Below are positions 17,818 through 27,028 of a stretch of 64,000 nucleotides of DNA, one piece after another (position 1 is the stretch's first letter; every line of letters starts with the position of its first letter). The translations under genes and the position numbers were made by a program. Below the pieces are notes generated by a model. The model had not been told where the DNA came from, did not search any database, and was given only the letters and a program-made list of their open reading frames with translations. The stretch is taken from positions 1 to 64,000 of the forward strand of contig JAPPCZ010000029.1 in assembly GCA_028824685.1 (NCBI GenBank), given 5' to 3'. This DNA is from Candidatus Poribacteria bacterium. GTDB taxonomy: Bacteria > Poribacteria > WGA-4E > WGA-3G.

Positions 17818-18635
17818 TATATTTCTGCCTCCTGTTCAACGAGGAATGCGAAAAAAATACCGAGTTGATACAATACAAAGAGTGGAATCGCCATCAGTAG
17901 CATTGAACCTGGGTCTGCAGGAGTTAGCAAAGCCGAAATTACACAAATGCCTAACAACGCATGTCGCTGTTTGCCACGAAAACCTCGCGAATCAATAACT
18001 CCAATACGCGCGAGAAATGCCATTACGATCGGTAATTCAAAGGCAATTCCGAACCCTAAAATTAACTGTGTTACAAAGGTAATATAAAATTTCAAATCCC
18101 AAAGATTTTTTAATTGAAAAAGACCTGCTGCAAATTGCAATACAACTGGAACTACAATGAAATAAGCGAAAACAGCACCAAGAATGAAAAAGAAGATGAT
18201 GGTAAAGAAAAGTGGCACCGCCAATCGTTGTTCAGACCTATTCAATGCGGGAAACACAAACATCCAAATCTGATATAGAATTATCGGTAATGAGAGTAAT
18301 ATGCCAGTCGTTATTCCAATTGTTAGGAATGCCATGATACTTTGAAATGGGCCTGTTAGGATGAGTTCAGCTTCCACACTTGATGTCCCGCTGTGCAGCG
18401 CAAGTGCTAAGAAACCGAGGGTTGAGCCTTCTGAGCCTGCACTCGCGTCAATCGCGTTGGCGACCATACTCATCATAGGACTCTTCATCGGGAGCTCAAG
18501 GACATATTTTATTGGTTTAGTGAAGGATAAACCCAGTACTGTAAAAACACCTAAAGCAATAAGAGAAAATATGATACGCCGCCGGAGTTCCTCAAGATGT
18601 TCCCAGAAGGTCATTGCAACATCTTTAGATTTCAT
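17817..18635 (-). CDS. tatC: Sec-independent translocase subunit TatC
   Basis: TatC recognises twin-arginine signal peptides in the inner membrane. The 272-residue product begins MTFWEHLEELRRRI, the family signature, and has six membrane segments with PALNRSEQR, FELPIVMAFLARIGV and LTPADPGSMLLMAIPLFVLYQLGI. A loop of about 40 residues between helix 1 and helix 2 (SMVANAIDASAGSEGS) is longer than in E. coli. It lies 20 bases after tatA and overlaps the next gene. No TatB is seen, so a minimal TatAC system is likely. Confidence 0.95.
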   Translation of the reverse strand: MKSKDVAMTFWEHLEELRRRIIFSLIALGVFTVLGLSFTKPIKYVLELPMKSPMMSMVANAIDASAGSEGSTLGFLALALHSGTSSVEAELILTGPFQSIMAFLTIGITTGILLSLPIILYQIWMFVFPALNRSEQRLAVPLFFTIIFFFILGAVFAYFIVVPVVLQFAAGLFQLKNLWDLKFYITFVTQLILGFGIAFELPIVMAFLARIGVIDSRGFRGKQRHALLGICVISALLTPADPGSMLLMAIPLFVLYQLGIFFAFLVEQEAEI

Positions 18636-18655
18636 AGTAATTGTTGCTCACGAAG

Positions 18656-18868
18656 TTAGCCTGATTTAGGAGGTTTAATAGTTTTATCCGGATCAATATC
18701 TATGTCGTCCGTTGCCTTTGTAATTTCATCTTGGATATCGTTTCCGACACTTTTAAATTCTCTGATAGCTTTACCTAAAGATCGCCCCATCTCCGGTAAT
18801 TTTTTTGGACCGAAAATTATCAAGGCACCCACCAAGACTATAAATACCTCCATTGGACCTATTCCCAT
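18656..18868 (-). CDS. tatA: Sec-independent translocase subunit TatA
   Basis: The 70-residue product has a single N-terminal membrane helix, the hinge motif FGPKKLPEMGRSLG and an amphipathic helix followed by an acidic tail, as in TatA/TatE. It forms the size-variable pore that passes folded proteins. GAGGAGG lies just before ATG 18868, and a promoter is predicted at 18917-18945. It leads the operon tatA-tatC-zinc ribbon-cupin-pgeF. Confidence 0.93.
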   Translation of the reverse strand: MGIGPMEVFIVLVGALIIFGPKKLPEMGRSLGKAIREFKSVGNDIQDEITKATDDIDIDPDKTIKPPKSG

Positions 18869-18916
18869 GTTCTTGGTCCCTCCTCTAACAAGGTGTTGCA
18901 GACTTATATAAATTAT

Positions 18917-18945
18917 AGTATATCACAAACGAGACCCATTTACAA
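18917..18945 (-). promoter_or_regulatory. Predicted sigma70-type promoter of the tat operon
   Basis: Minus-strand TTGTAA (18945-18940) and TATACT (18922-18917) are spaced by 17 bases, about 50 bases before tatA. The rest of the gap from 18869 to 19049 shows no other feature. Confidence 0.5.
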
Positions 18946-19049
18946 GAAATTTTAGTGGTTTTTGGGAGTTGAAAAGTTGGAAAAATACACTTTTCCTATA
19001 TGCAAAATTCCAAATTCAGTTGACCTGTCCTACTTAACTTGTTATCATG

Positions 19050-20237
19050 TCAACGGCGTGGGAAAAAGGTATCAATTCCTGCTTCAACGTCTTCAATAGG
19101 ATGCCCATACTGTGTTTCATAGTTTTCGTGAGTGTTGCGTTCGGTTTCGGTTAGTTCGGTCAGAGGGAAAAGCAGGGTCTCTCGGCTACGTTTGCCGGAT
19201 TCGTTCATAGCGATATTCATTTCCTGATCTTGCCTTGCAAGAGCGGCTCCATATTCAGGGTCTGTATCATCAAGTACTGCTTTGGCAATACTAAGAAGTT
19301 CATCTGCTACGGCAATTTGTCCTTCTGAAAGTGGGTAGTTCTTTAGCGGATTTTCCCAAGTCACTGTTTGTTCTGGGAGTTCAAGTTCAATCTTATCTAT
19401 TACATCAACACCGTTGACGTCAATTGTTGTACGTTTGGCACGATGCGCAATGCCTTTAGCACCAGACTGCAAGTCAGCAGCGGGAGTCACGTAAATATCT
19501 TCACCGACGATTGTACCTTTACTACCATCAATTTGTGAGATTCCCGTTTGTCCGCGTCCAAGAGAACGCGCATGGATGACGTTAGAGTATACCATAAGCG
19601 CAGTTGCATTGTTGTCAAATTCAATAAAGCCAAGACTCCAATTTTCGCTGGTATGATTTCGTTTCATTCGATCAATAATAGGAATCACCGGACTTGATTG
19701 CGTAACACCGAGCGCGGATTTCGGTTCACCGCCCGCGCGGAGACGGAGCATACTCATGCCGTGATAGCCGCCTTCATAGAAAATTCGGTAAATCCGAGCG
19801 ACATCACCGATAACGTCCGCTTCAATAACCTTTGATAGAAATCGTTCCCGCGGTGCGCGATAGTAATTTTCTGCTATCTCAAGTTTAACGTTGTTCGCTT
19901 TTGCAGATTCAATCATCATATCTGATGTTGGAAGGGTTACTGCAATAGGGGTTTCACAAAGGATATGAACACCAGCATCTGCCATAAAGCAAGCAATAGC
20001 ATGATGTGCAACTCCTGGTACCGTAATATCCACAACGTCAAGTTCTTCATGCTCAACAAGATCGCGGACGTTAGTGTAGGGGTTTGCACCGTATTGTTTT
20101 GCGAAATTTGTTGCGGTTTCTTCGTCTATATCACAAATAGCAACGAGATTGTACACATCTTTGAGTTTGGCAATAACAGGTAAATGCGAACCACCACGAC
20201 GACCAGCACCGACTAATGCGATATTGAGTTTGGACAT
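19050..20237 (-). CDS. Gfo/Idh/MocA family oxidoreductase
   Basis: The 395-residue product begins NIALVGAGRRGGSH, a Rossmann GxGxxG motif for NAD(P), followed by the AICDIDEETATNFAKQYG strand-helix. The usual EKP motif with its structural or catalytic Lys is here CETPIAVTLP, so the Lys is replaced by Thr. The C-terminal alpha/beta domain (NYYRAPRERF, SLGFIEFDNNATALMVYSN) is present. Members oxidise or reduce sugars, inositols and related polyols; the substrate is unknown. An AGGAGAAACT ribosome site precedes ATG 20237. It is the first gene of the minus-strand block and diverges from the ABC-2 gene. Confidence 0.88.
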   Translation of the reverse strand: MSKLNIALVGAGRRGGSHLPVIAKLKDVYNLVAICDIDEETATNFAKQYGANPYTNVRDLVEHEELDVVDITVPGVAHHAIACFMADAGVHILCETPIAVTLPTSDMMIESAKANNVKLEIAENYYRAPRERFLSKVIEADVIGDVARIYRIFYEGGYHGMSMLRLRAGGEPKSALGVTQSSPVIPIIDRMKRNHTSENWSLGFIEFDNNATALMVYSNVIHARSLGRGQTGISQIDGSKGTIVGEDIYVTPAADLQSGAKGIAHRAKRTTIDVNGVDVIDKIELELPEQTVTWENPLKNYPLSEGQIAVADELLSIAKAVLDDTDPEYGAALARQDQEMNIAMNESGKRSRETLLFPLTELTETERNTHENYETQYGHPIEDVEAGIDTFFPRR

Positions 20238-20292
20238 AGTTTCTCCTAAATTTGCAGTGATATTCTTAAAGGTATAAGATTATGTATGTAAA

Positions 20293-20321
20293 AAAATACC
20301 ATCTCTGTGAAAATCCGTCAA
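20293..20321 (-). promoter_or_regulatory. Possible promoter of the oxidoreductase gene
   Basis: Minus-strand TTGACG (20321-20316) and TATTTT (20298-20293) are 17 bases apart, 55 bases before the start at 20237. The -10 is weak, so this is tentative. Confidence 0.35.
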
Positions 20322-20393
20322 TGGAATTACGCATAATTGATTCAAATAGTTTTCAGGTCAGGAGTTGAAAATTCAATTCTCAAACACACTATT

Positions 20394-21161
20394 ATGTTAG
20401 CAATAATCCTTAAAGACCTTCGTTTTTACACCAATGCACGTAAATACAAGATAATCCAATTTGTCATTTTATCAGTGCTTGTATTTATGCTCTTTGTAAG
20501 TACAATGGAGTTCTATGCGCAAGGAACGGATACGCAACTGGACAGAAGTCAAATTGATGTTGGGAGACAAACTTATGCACTTTTCATCATCTGCCTTTTT
20601 ATTGTTCAGTTTCTCGTGCCAAGACATGCTGTTGAAGCGGTTTATATGGAAAGGCCCCTAACTTTTTTCAAAGATCATCAACAGGGAGGTGGTAAAAACG
20701 CTGCGATGTTAGTGCTGACCCCTTTATCAAATTGGCAAATATTGGGTGGGAAGTTAGCTGCAGTAATGATTTGGGCATTATGGGGTATATGGTTTGCGAT
20801 TCCGTTATTTGCGCTTTCAAGTTACATCGGTGGGTTAGCAATATGGCAGTTAGTCAAATGTGGTGTGGTGATATTGATAAGTTGTATTTTTTTCGCTCTG
20901 ATTGGAATGGGTTTCGCGTTGTGGCACCCTGCTGTCCGCGCAAAAGGTATCAGTTATGGATTTATACTTGCAATTACTTTCCTTCCACTGCTTCCGATAC
21001 CACCTTTTGCAGACCTTCCAATGTTTGAAATGTTGAGTCCACTGTGTGCAATATTGTCAATCCTTCAGCCAGACTCAACGTATTTGTGGATATGGAACGT
21101 ATGCCTGTTTTGTATACTTTGTTTCTTGATTTTTCCTATTTTGTGCAGACGAGTGTCCTAA
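20394..21161 (+). CDS. ABC-2 type membrane permease
   Basis: The 255-residue product has six hydrophobic segments and the ABC-2 layout: an N-terminal MLAIILKDLRFYTNARKYKI cytoplasmic start, FYAQGTD loop, then GKNAAMLVLTPLSNWQILGGKLA, the typical L(T/S)P...(I/F)xxGK motif of ABC-2 exporters, and four more helices. The cargo is unknown and no ATPase gene is adjacent. I choose ATG 20394; the frame is open to TTG 20337, and an AGGAG at 20361 does not match either start well, so the start is uncertain. The DUF6785-type gene follows 100 bases later. Confidence 0.78.
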   Translation: MLAIILKDLRFYTNARKYKIIQFVILSVLVFMLFVSTMEFYAQGTDTQLDRSQIDVGRQTYALFIICLFIVQFLVPRHAVEAVYMERPLTFFKDHQQGGGKNAAMLVLTPLSNWQILGGKLAAVMIWALWGIWFAIPLFALSSYIGGLAIWQLVKCGVVILISCIFFALIGMGFALWHPAVRAKGISYGFILAITFLPLLPIPPFADLPMFEMLSPLCAILSILQPDSTYLWIWNVCLFCILCFLIFPILCRRVS

Positions 21162-21263
21162 GTCATATTTGAAAATAGATACAATACTCCCTTCCATGAA
21201 TTCGCTAAAAAACACAATAGTCGTAGTACACTTTAAATCCTTACCTTCATTTCAATCTATCTT

Positions 21264-23237
21264 ATGACAAAAACACCAACTATACACTCTGAAAATCCTC
21301 AAGAAATTGCACAGTCTAAACATCCAGGTGTAACCTTTCGCGCGATTCTCATAGGTATTATATTAATCCCGCCTAATACCTATTTCATCATGGCTAATCA
21401 TCTCCGTTTTTGGAGCACTTTGCCCACAACGATGTCTCTGATTTATAACGTCGTGGTAACGTTGGCAGTATTGACAGGTCTCAATTTTTTACTCAAACTG
21501 CTCCTGCCGCGTTTCGCACTTCGGCAGGGAGAGATGCTTACAATCTACGTTATCCTTTCACTTTCATCCGCTATTGCAGGACACGATATGATGCAAACCG
21601 TTGTACCTGTCATCCCGAACGGTTTTTGGTTTGCAACACCTGAAAATGAATGGCAACAACTCTTTTGGCGATATTTACCCAGTTGGATGACGTTGAGCGA
21701 CTTGTCCGTTTTGCAAGATTTCTACGATGGGGACACAACTTTTTACTCCAAAAGGTATCTTGCTGCATGGTGGGAACCAATTCTATGGTGGACCTTATTT
21801 TTGTCAGTTGTGATCTGGGTGATGATTTGTATTGATCTGCTTTTGCGGAAACAGTGGATTGAACGGGAACGGCTGACCTATCCGATTGTACGTCTGCCGA
21901 TAGAAATGACACACTCGGATGGAAGGCTCTTTAAAAACAAAATGTTGTGGGTTGGTTTTGCGATTGCAGGCGGGATCGATCTGATTAACGGTATCCACGC
22001 CTTTTTTCCTGCTTTTCCAGAGATTCCAGTTCGTAAGGCGAATCTCGGTATGTACTTCACAGAAAAACCGTGGGATGCTATGGGTTGGACACCTATCTAT
22101 ATTCTTTCATTTGGTGTGGGACTTGCATTTTTAATGCCGTTAGAAATGTCCTTTTCACTTTGGTTTTTCTACCTATTTTGGAAAGGTGAACGTATCTTGG
22201 GCAGAGCAATGGGGCTACAAGTGTTGCCCGGTTTTCCTTATGACGGACCCCAAGGTGTTGGTGCATATCTTGCTATTGCCTGTTTTGCGCTTTATGGTGG
22301 ACGCAAACATATTTTTAATGTACTCAGAAGTCTAATAGGCACATTCAAAATGAATAATGTTGTGTCTTCGACTGGGAATCTCACACCTGAGATGCGAGAT
22401 TCAACAAATTATCGGTGGCCGGTTGCTGGGTTGGTAGCAGGAATACTATTTCTGTTTATCTTTTCAGGTTATGGTGGGATGGCTGTGTGGATGATTGCGC
22501 TGTACTTCCTAATCTATTATCTTCTTGCTTTGGGAATTACCCGTGTGCGGGCTGAAGTTGGACCTCCGACACACGAGATGTTTGTTGCAAATCCACGGCA
22601 GTTTATCTTAGATGCATTTGGTTCACGTAAGATTCCGCCACAGAGTCTAACAATGATGTCGCTGTATTATGCTTTTAATCGAGGGTATCGGGCACACCCA
22701 ATGCCCCATACATTGGAAGGATTTAAACTCGTCGAAGTAGCAAACATGAAGGCGGGGAGAATGGTAATAGCCATGATGTGTGCTGTCTTTTTCGGTATTC
22801 TTGTCTCATTCTGGTCATATCTGGTTGTGTCCTACGATATAGGTGCAAATCCGGGTTTGGGGAACGGCGGTTATAACAGGTTGCGTACTTGGCTTTATTA
22901 TCCAAGCGAAACAAATGTACCTGCCGTAGCATTCATGGGGGTTGGTTTTCTTTTTACAGGTTTGTTGTGGTGGCTCCGCACCCGTTTCCCTATGTTTCCG
23001 TTTCATCCAACTGGTTATGCAGTAGCAAGTAGTATGTGGACTTTTGGGTGGCTCTGGTTTTCGGTCTTCATTAGTTGGGGTATCAAAAACCTTATTTTAC
23101 GATTTGGCGGAATCCGCCTCTATCATCGGGTGTTACCTCTGTTTTTGGGACTTATTTTGGGCGAATTTATTGTTGGCGGGGCATGGGTGTTGATTCGACT
23201 TATCTGGGGTGTGTCTGTCTATTCGTTTTACCGTTGA
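21264..23237 (+). CDS. Large polytopic membrane protein, DUF6785/DUF6784-like
   Basis: The 657-residue product has about 13-14 predicted membrane segments. It carries the features I associate with the DUF6785/DUF6784 family of Planctomycetes and Poribacteria: GEMLTIYVILSLSSAIAGHDMMQ, PSWMTLSD near residue 148, ERERLTYPIVRLP, and VRAEVGPPTHEM near the middle. The family is distantly like oligopeptide (OPT) transporters and has no proven substrate. It may form a unit with the ABC-2 gene just upstream. No clear ribosome site precedes ATG 21264. A family A element separates it from the convergent sulfatase gene. Confidence 0.75.
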   Translation: MTKTPTIHSENPQEIAQSKHPGVTFRAILIGIILIPPNTYFIMANHLRFWSTLPTTMSLIYNVVVTLAVLTGLNFLLKLLLPRFALRQGEMLTIYVILSLSSAIAGHDMMQTVVPVIPNGFWFATPENEWQQLFWRYLPSWMTLSDLSVLQDFYDGDTTFYSKRYLAAWWEPILWWTLFLSVVIWVMICIDLLLRKQWIERERLTYPIVRLPIEMTHSDGRLFKNKMLWVGFAIAGGIDLINGIHAFFPAFPEIPVRKANLGMYFTEKPWDAMGWTPIYILSFGVGLAFLMPLEMSFSLWFFYLFWKGERILGRAMGLQVLPGFPYDGPQGVGAYLAIACFALYGGRKHIFNVLRSLIGTFKMNNVVSSTGNLTPEMRDSTNYRWPVAGLVAGILFLFIFSGYGGMAVWMIALYFLIYYLLALGITRVRAEVGPPTHEMFVANPRQFILDAFGSRKIPPQSLTMMSLYYAFNRGYRAHPMPHTLEGFKLVEVANMKAGRMVIAMMCAVFFGILVSFWSYLVVSYDIGANPGLGNGGYNRLRTWLYYPSETNVPAVAFMGVGFLFTGLLWWLRTRFPMFPFHPTGYAVASSMWTFGWLWFSVFISWGIKNLILRFGGIRLYHRVLPLFLGLILGEFIVGGAWVLIRLIWGVSVYSFYR

Positions 23238-23278
23238 CACAGTCCTACTCCAGGGTTGCACACCTACAAGAAGCGATT

Positions 23279-23485
23279 GGTTTATAAGAGTTTATCCTCC
23301 ATAGGCATCAATTTAGTGAGTAACATTTGTGCATTTGATACACCTTTCGCTTCTCCGAGACTTGGCAAATTGCATCTCAGTACCAGCAGTGCGACAGGTG
23401 CATAACACAATATCGGGCTTACAAAGCCCTCTCACAAGAGAGATAGTTCTTAAATTGACACCTATGGTTTATAAAAGTTTATCCT
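23279..23485. mobile_element. Family A non-coding element (167 bp) with 20-bp direct repeats
   Basis: The element proper (23299-23465) begins CCATAGGCATCAATTTAG and ends, read inverted, ATAGGTGTCAATTTAAG. It is bounded by direct repeats GGTTTATAAGAGTTTATCCT (23279-23298) and GGTTTATAAAAGTTTATCCT (23466-23485), 19 of 20 identical. The right repeat contains the stop codon and last codons of the sulfatase gene, so the left one is a duplicate of that gene's 3' end. The inside has no open frame. Confidence 0.68.
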
Positions 23486-24845
23486 TCCACCACGCAACGT
23501 AATCAACATCACTTATGTCAGGTGAAAGACCTCGTTTCTCCATATTTTCGCTATACTTTTCCGCCATATTTTCATCCCAATAGGCAGTAATTTCATCGGA
23601 TTCAGGAGTTTCACCCATGTCTCCTGTTGAATCTATCCATGCGTCTAAATTTTCTCTTAGATCGTTTCGCACCGCGTTATATTGTTTATCACCCGCGAGG
23701 TTGTTAACTTCATGTGGGTCTGTCCGTAAATCATACAGTTCTTCGGCAGGACGCGTTTGTTGTAGGAAATGCTGTTGTGCTTCAGACAATTCACCTTTTT
23801 CTGATAAGATGCGGATCAGTGTCCACAAAGGATATTGCAGCTTCTTATACCCGTTGAATTGCATATAAGGTAGTTCAGGATGATAGTTTCGGATGAGTTT
23901 GTATTGATGTGTACGGATGCAGCGGATGCGGTCATCTGTTCCATCACAACGGTCACGTGCAGCGAAGATTGCATTGCGAGATGTTGCCTCAGAACCTAAG
24001 AAAATCTGCCCTTGAACATAACTTGGTATTTCAATTCCCGTGAGAGAAAGTGTAGTCGGTGTAAAATCAACACCGCTGACAAGTGCATCGCTGACAGTTC
24101 CTGCTTCAACATTTCCCGGCCATCTCACAATAAGAGGGATATGAATACCTCCATCGTAGAGGAACTGTTTGCAGCGGATATGGGCGCGTCCATGATCGCT
24201 CATAAAAAAAACAATTGTGTTTTCAGAAAGACCTTCATCGTCCAAACGTTTGAGGATTTCACCCACTTTCCTATCTAAAATCTGAATGCTTTCAAGATAG
24301 AGTGCCCAATCCTTACGGATAAGCGGATGGTCAGGATAGTAGGGCGGCAATTCAACATCATCTGGATTGATTGGACGTTCAGGATCCGGTTTAAATACGC
24401 GATGTGTGTCAGGGATATTGATTTGAGCGTAGAAAGGTTGTCCCGCTGTTCGTTCAGACCAATCAATTCCATCAAAAGGCTGCTCCCGTTTGAAGTTAAA
24501 ATCTGTTTTTCCACGACGATTATAAGGCGGTCCAGGGCTGTTACATGTGAAATATCCTGCCTCACGAAAACAATCGGTGATGAGTTTCATATCATCCCGT
24601 AAAGGTTTTTCGCGGTTGCTGCGATGATTGTGTGCATCAAAATGGGTTTGATACGTACCCGTAATCAGCGCGGAGCGGCTTGGTGAACAGACTGGACAAG
24701 TCACAAAAGTGTTAGAAAATCGTGTTCCCTCTTCTGCGAGTCGATCAATATTAGGTGTCTGTACTGCAGGGGTGCCGTAACATCCTAAATCTGGTGACAG
24801 GTCTTCACCGTATATCCACAAAACATTCGGTTGCGTTGTTGCCAA
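23469..24845 (-). CDS. Sulfatase (formylglycine-dependent)
   Basis: The 458-residue enzyme is a type I sulfatase that removes sulfate esters. It begins NVLWIYGEDLSPDLGCYG with metal ligands, and near residue 52 has CSPSRSALITG, the C-x-P-S-R motif whose Cys is converted to formylglycine. SDHGRAHIR supplies further ligands and YDLRTDPHEVNNLAG is the usual C-terminal signature. No signal peptide is visible, so it is either cytoplasmic or exported otherwise. An anaerobic or FGE-type maturase is not in the window. It follows two PhyH-like genes and may be co-transcribed. Its last bases form one arm of a direct repeat around a family A element. Confidence 0.92.
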   Translation of the reverse strand: MATTQPNVLWIYGEDLSPDLGCYGTPAVQTPNIDRLAEEGTRFSNTFVTCPVCSPSRSALITGTYQTHFDAHNHRSNREKPLRDDMKLITDCFREAGYFTCNSPGPPYNRRGKTDFNFKREQPFDGIDWSERTAGQPFYAQINIPDTHRVFKPDPERPINPDDVELPPYYPDHPLIRKDWALYLESIQILDRKVGEILKRLDDEGLSENTIVFFMSDHGRAHIRCKQFLYDGGIHIPLIVRWPGNVEAGTVSDALVSGVDFTPTTLSLTGIEIPSYVQGQIFLGSEATSRNAIFAARDRCDGTDDRIRCIRTHQYKLIRNYHPELPYMQFNGYKKLQYPLWTLIRILSEKGELSEAQQHFLQQTRPAEELYDLRTDPHEVNNLAGDKQYNAVRNDLRENLDAWIDSTGDMGETPESDEITAYWDENMAEKYSENMEKRGLSPDISDVDYVAWWKDKLL

Positions 24846-24866
24846 AATTATCTCCTTTCAATAAAA

Positions 24867-25724
24867 CTATTCTACACCATTCAAATTGTCCACGACATAC
24901 CGATTACGGAACAGAGTCCGACGCAGCGGTGGCATCTCTTCAAGCAATTTTGGATGCGGTTTGTAAACCCTTGCATAACCACTATCAACTGGGCTATATA
25001 GGTTGAAAATCGCTATTCTATCGTTGTCGGTATTTGTCCACGGATTCGCACTGTGCGTCAGTGCTTCAGTAAAAAAGAGTAGTGAACCCGGTGGACATCC
25101 ATAAGTACTCCAGATATCTGACTCTGGATTTTGAATTTCAGGGGGTGCTGTATAAACAGATTTATGACTACCTGTTACCAATAATGTTCCACCCTGCCCT
25201 TTTTTTACCTCATTCAGCTCCCACACAATGCGGGTATGCGGACTATATCCTTTGCCGGGGAAAGCGTTGTAGTAATGAACATCACCAGGGAAACGGAGCA
25301 AACCGTTGCCGTTATGCGGACCGAATCCGCCCATACCAGGCGTTCGGTAGAAAAGATTTGTGCTTTCTACTGTAAAACCGTAACTCTCCCGACTCGTCAC
25401 TGCCGGATGTGCTGTGAATTCATTAAGAAGTGAGACAACAATCGGATGATCAATTAATTTTTGGAGGGGACCGCCAAGCGTACTGCGTTCATGTTCTGGG
25501 ATAGTATCGGGTTCATGGTGAAGTCTGTAGCCGAAATCACGCATTTCATTTAATTCGCTGCCTGTAAACACTTCCGGTATTAAAAACCAACCGTGTGTAT
25601 CAAATGCGTATATCTGTTCAGATGTCAATTCTGGGATAGCTATACCATCAGCGTTATGAGTTGGCAGCTCACATGTTCCTGCTGGCAAAGATGGGTTAAG
25701 AGTGTTGTTTTGCAGTTTTTCCAT
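24867..25724 (-). CDS. Phytanoyl-CoA dioxygenase (PhyH) family protein
   Basis: The 285-residue product is a non-haem iron, 2-oxoglutarate-dependent oxygenase-like protein. Family marks are YAFDTHGWFLIPEVFTG, GGTLLVTGSHKS and CPPGSLLFFTEALTHSANPW, which holds the likely distal iron His, followed by DRIAIFNLY with the Arg that usually binds 2-oxoglutarate. Where an HxD motif is expected the best match is PHNGNG, so the Asp ligand may be missing. The substrate is unknown. AAGG precedes ATG 25724. It is paralogous to the gene just upstream and lies 21 bases before the sulfatase. Confidence 0.85.
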   Translation of the reverse strand: MEKLQNNTLNPSLPAGTCELPTHNADGIAIPELTSEQIYAFDTHGWFLIPEVFTGSELNEMRDFGYRLHHEPDTIPEHERSTLGGPLQKLIDHPIVVSLLNEFTAHPAVTSRESYGFTVESTNLFYRTPGMGGFGPHNGNGLLRFPGDVHYYNAFPGKGYSPHTRIVWELNEVKKGQGGTLLVTGSHKSVYTAPPEIQNPESDIWSTYGCPPGSLLFFTEALTHSANPWTNTDNDRIAIFNLYSPVDSGYARVYKPHPKLLEEMPPLRRTLFRNRYVVDNLNGVE

Positions 25725-25739
25725 TTATGTATACCTTCG

Positions 25740-26660
25740 TTAAATCTCCATAGGATATGCGGAAGTGCGATTGCCAAAATCACCGTTGACAACATTTCCA
25801 CCTGCGTACGTCTCTCGAAATAGCGTTTGTCTTTTAGGCGGCATTGCTTCCAGAAGTTCGGGGTGCGGCATCCAATTAGACCAACGGCTTGCCACAGTAT
25901 TATATAAATTTGAGACCATCACACGATCTCCACCAGTGGAATGAGATGTTGCATGTCCAGTCATCTGCATTATTGATTCCGTAAGGAGAAAAAGCGATCC
26001 TTGTGGACATTCATAAGTATCCCAGAGCGGTGAATTTTGATCACGCACTGCCTCTGGTGCAGTATATGCAGCTTTGTGGCTACCTGTTATAAACCGAAAA
26101 TTATTCGTTTCCGCATTAACTTCTGATAATTCCCAAATCGCGCGCGTTAATCCACTCCATGCACGTCCCGGAACGCATCGGTAAATATGAGAATCACCGG
26201 GTAATCGGAATAAACCGTTTCCTTTCTGAAATGAAAACTGATTATCAGTTTTTCTCTCTCCTACACCACAAATCACATCAGTCTCTTCCAGTCGGAATCC
26301 GTAGCAATCCTCACTGGCAGCGGGTGGATATGCCAAAAATTCATTCAAAAATCCAACAACTACCGGATGATCAACAAGTTTTTGCAAGGGACCGCCAAGT
26401 CCACAACGTTGTGGTTCAGGTATGTCATTCAAACGTTCGCAAAAATCACGCATCTCAACTATTTCTGCGTCAGATAAGACACTTGGAATTAATAACCATC
26501 CTTTACGATCAAAGTCATATTTTTGTTTTTGTGTAAGGATAACAACAGATAATCCGTCTCCATTGGTCTGTGTCAACTCTTCTGGTTCTACCTCAACAGC
26601 ACTACCAAGGTTTTTGTTAACAATAAATGGTTTTTTCGTTGCAAGTTCTTTATAAGTCAT
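25740..26660 (-). CDS. Phytanoyl-CoA dioxygenase (PhyH) family protein, possibly degenerate
   Basis: The 306-residue product aligns along its length with the next gene: YDFDRKGWLLIPSVLSD, LGGPLQKLVDHPVVVGFLNEFLAYP, RFITGSHKAAYTAPEAV and DRVMVSNLYN. The segments that would hold iron ligands differ: PHNGNG becomes FQKGNG, and THSANPW becomes QMTGHATSHS, so it may bind iron differently or not at all. ATG 26660 is used because GAGGA lies seven bases before it; the TTG at 26681 would overlap this site. It leads the probable operon phyH-phyH-sulfatase. Confidence 0.82.
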   Translation of the reverse strand: MTYKELATKKPFIVNKNLGSAVEVEPEELTQTNGDGLSVVILTQKQKYDFDRKGWLLIPSVLSDAEIVEMRDFCERLNDIPEPQRCGLGGPLQKLVDHPVVVGFLNEFLAYPPAASEDCYGFRLEETDVICGVGERKTDNQFSFQKGNGLFRLPGDSHIYRCVPGRAWSGLTRAIWELSEVNAETNNFRFITGSHKAAYTAPEAVRDQNSPLWDTYECPQGSLFLLTESIMQMTGHATSHSTGGDRVMVSNLYNTVASRWSNWMPHPELLEAMPPKRQTLFRETYAGGNVVNGDFGNRTSAYPMEI

Positions 26661-26731
26661 TGAATAATCCTCATAATACAAAGTTCACATGAAAAGTTTA
26701 ACACGTAATCAAAAATCTGTCAAAAACTTAC

Positions 26732-27028
26732 AACCTATCTCAGGGTTATTCAGTTTTAAGAATAATCGGTTAATAGGTTTTACTGAGAGTTTATATTGTA
26801 GGTCCAAATCAACGCTATGAATGCCTTTATGGCATTCAGCGGGTAGAGTTTACGAAACCCGACATGATCACACTACCACACTAAGATTGTCCAAATCAAC
26901 GCAGCATGCGCGTGTGGCATGCTGCGGGTTTCGCTTCGCTCTACCCGCCCTACAATGCGACTATAAATATTAACGTTTGCAATAAAATGCACAGAAAAAC
27001 TGAAAACTGAATAACCCTGAACCTATCT
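26732..27028. mobile_element. Family E MITE-like element with 9-bp target duplication, inserted into a family C element
   Basis: CAGGGTTATTCAGTTTT (26741-26757) and its exact reverse complement (27003-27019) are 17-bp terminal inverted repeats around a 279-bp element. Both sides carry the direct repeat AACCTATCT (26732-26740 and 27020-27028), a 9-bp target-site duplication. Removing the element and one repeat restores CAACCTATCTCATAAAT, the end of a family C element. Inside lie two REP-like units (ATGAATGCC/GGCATTCAGCGGG and GCATGCGCGTGTGGCATGC). Confidence 0.72.
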
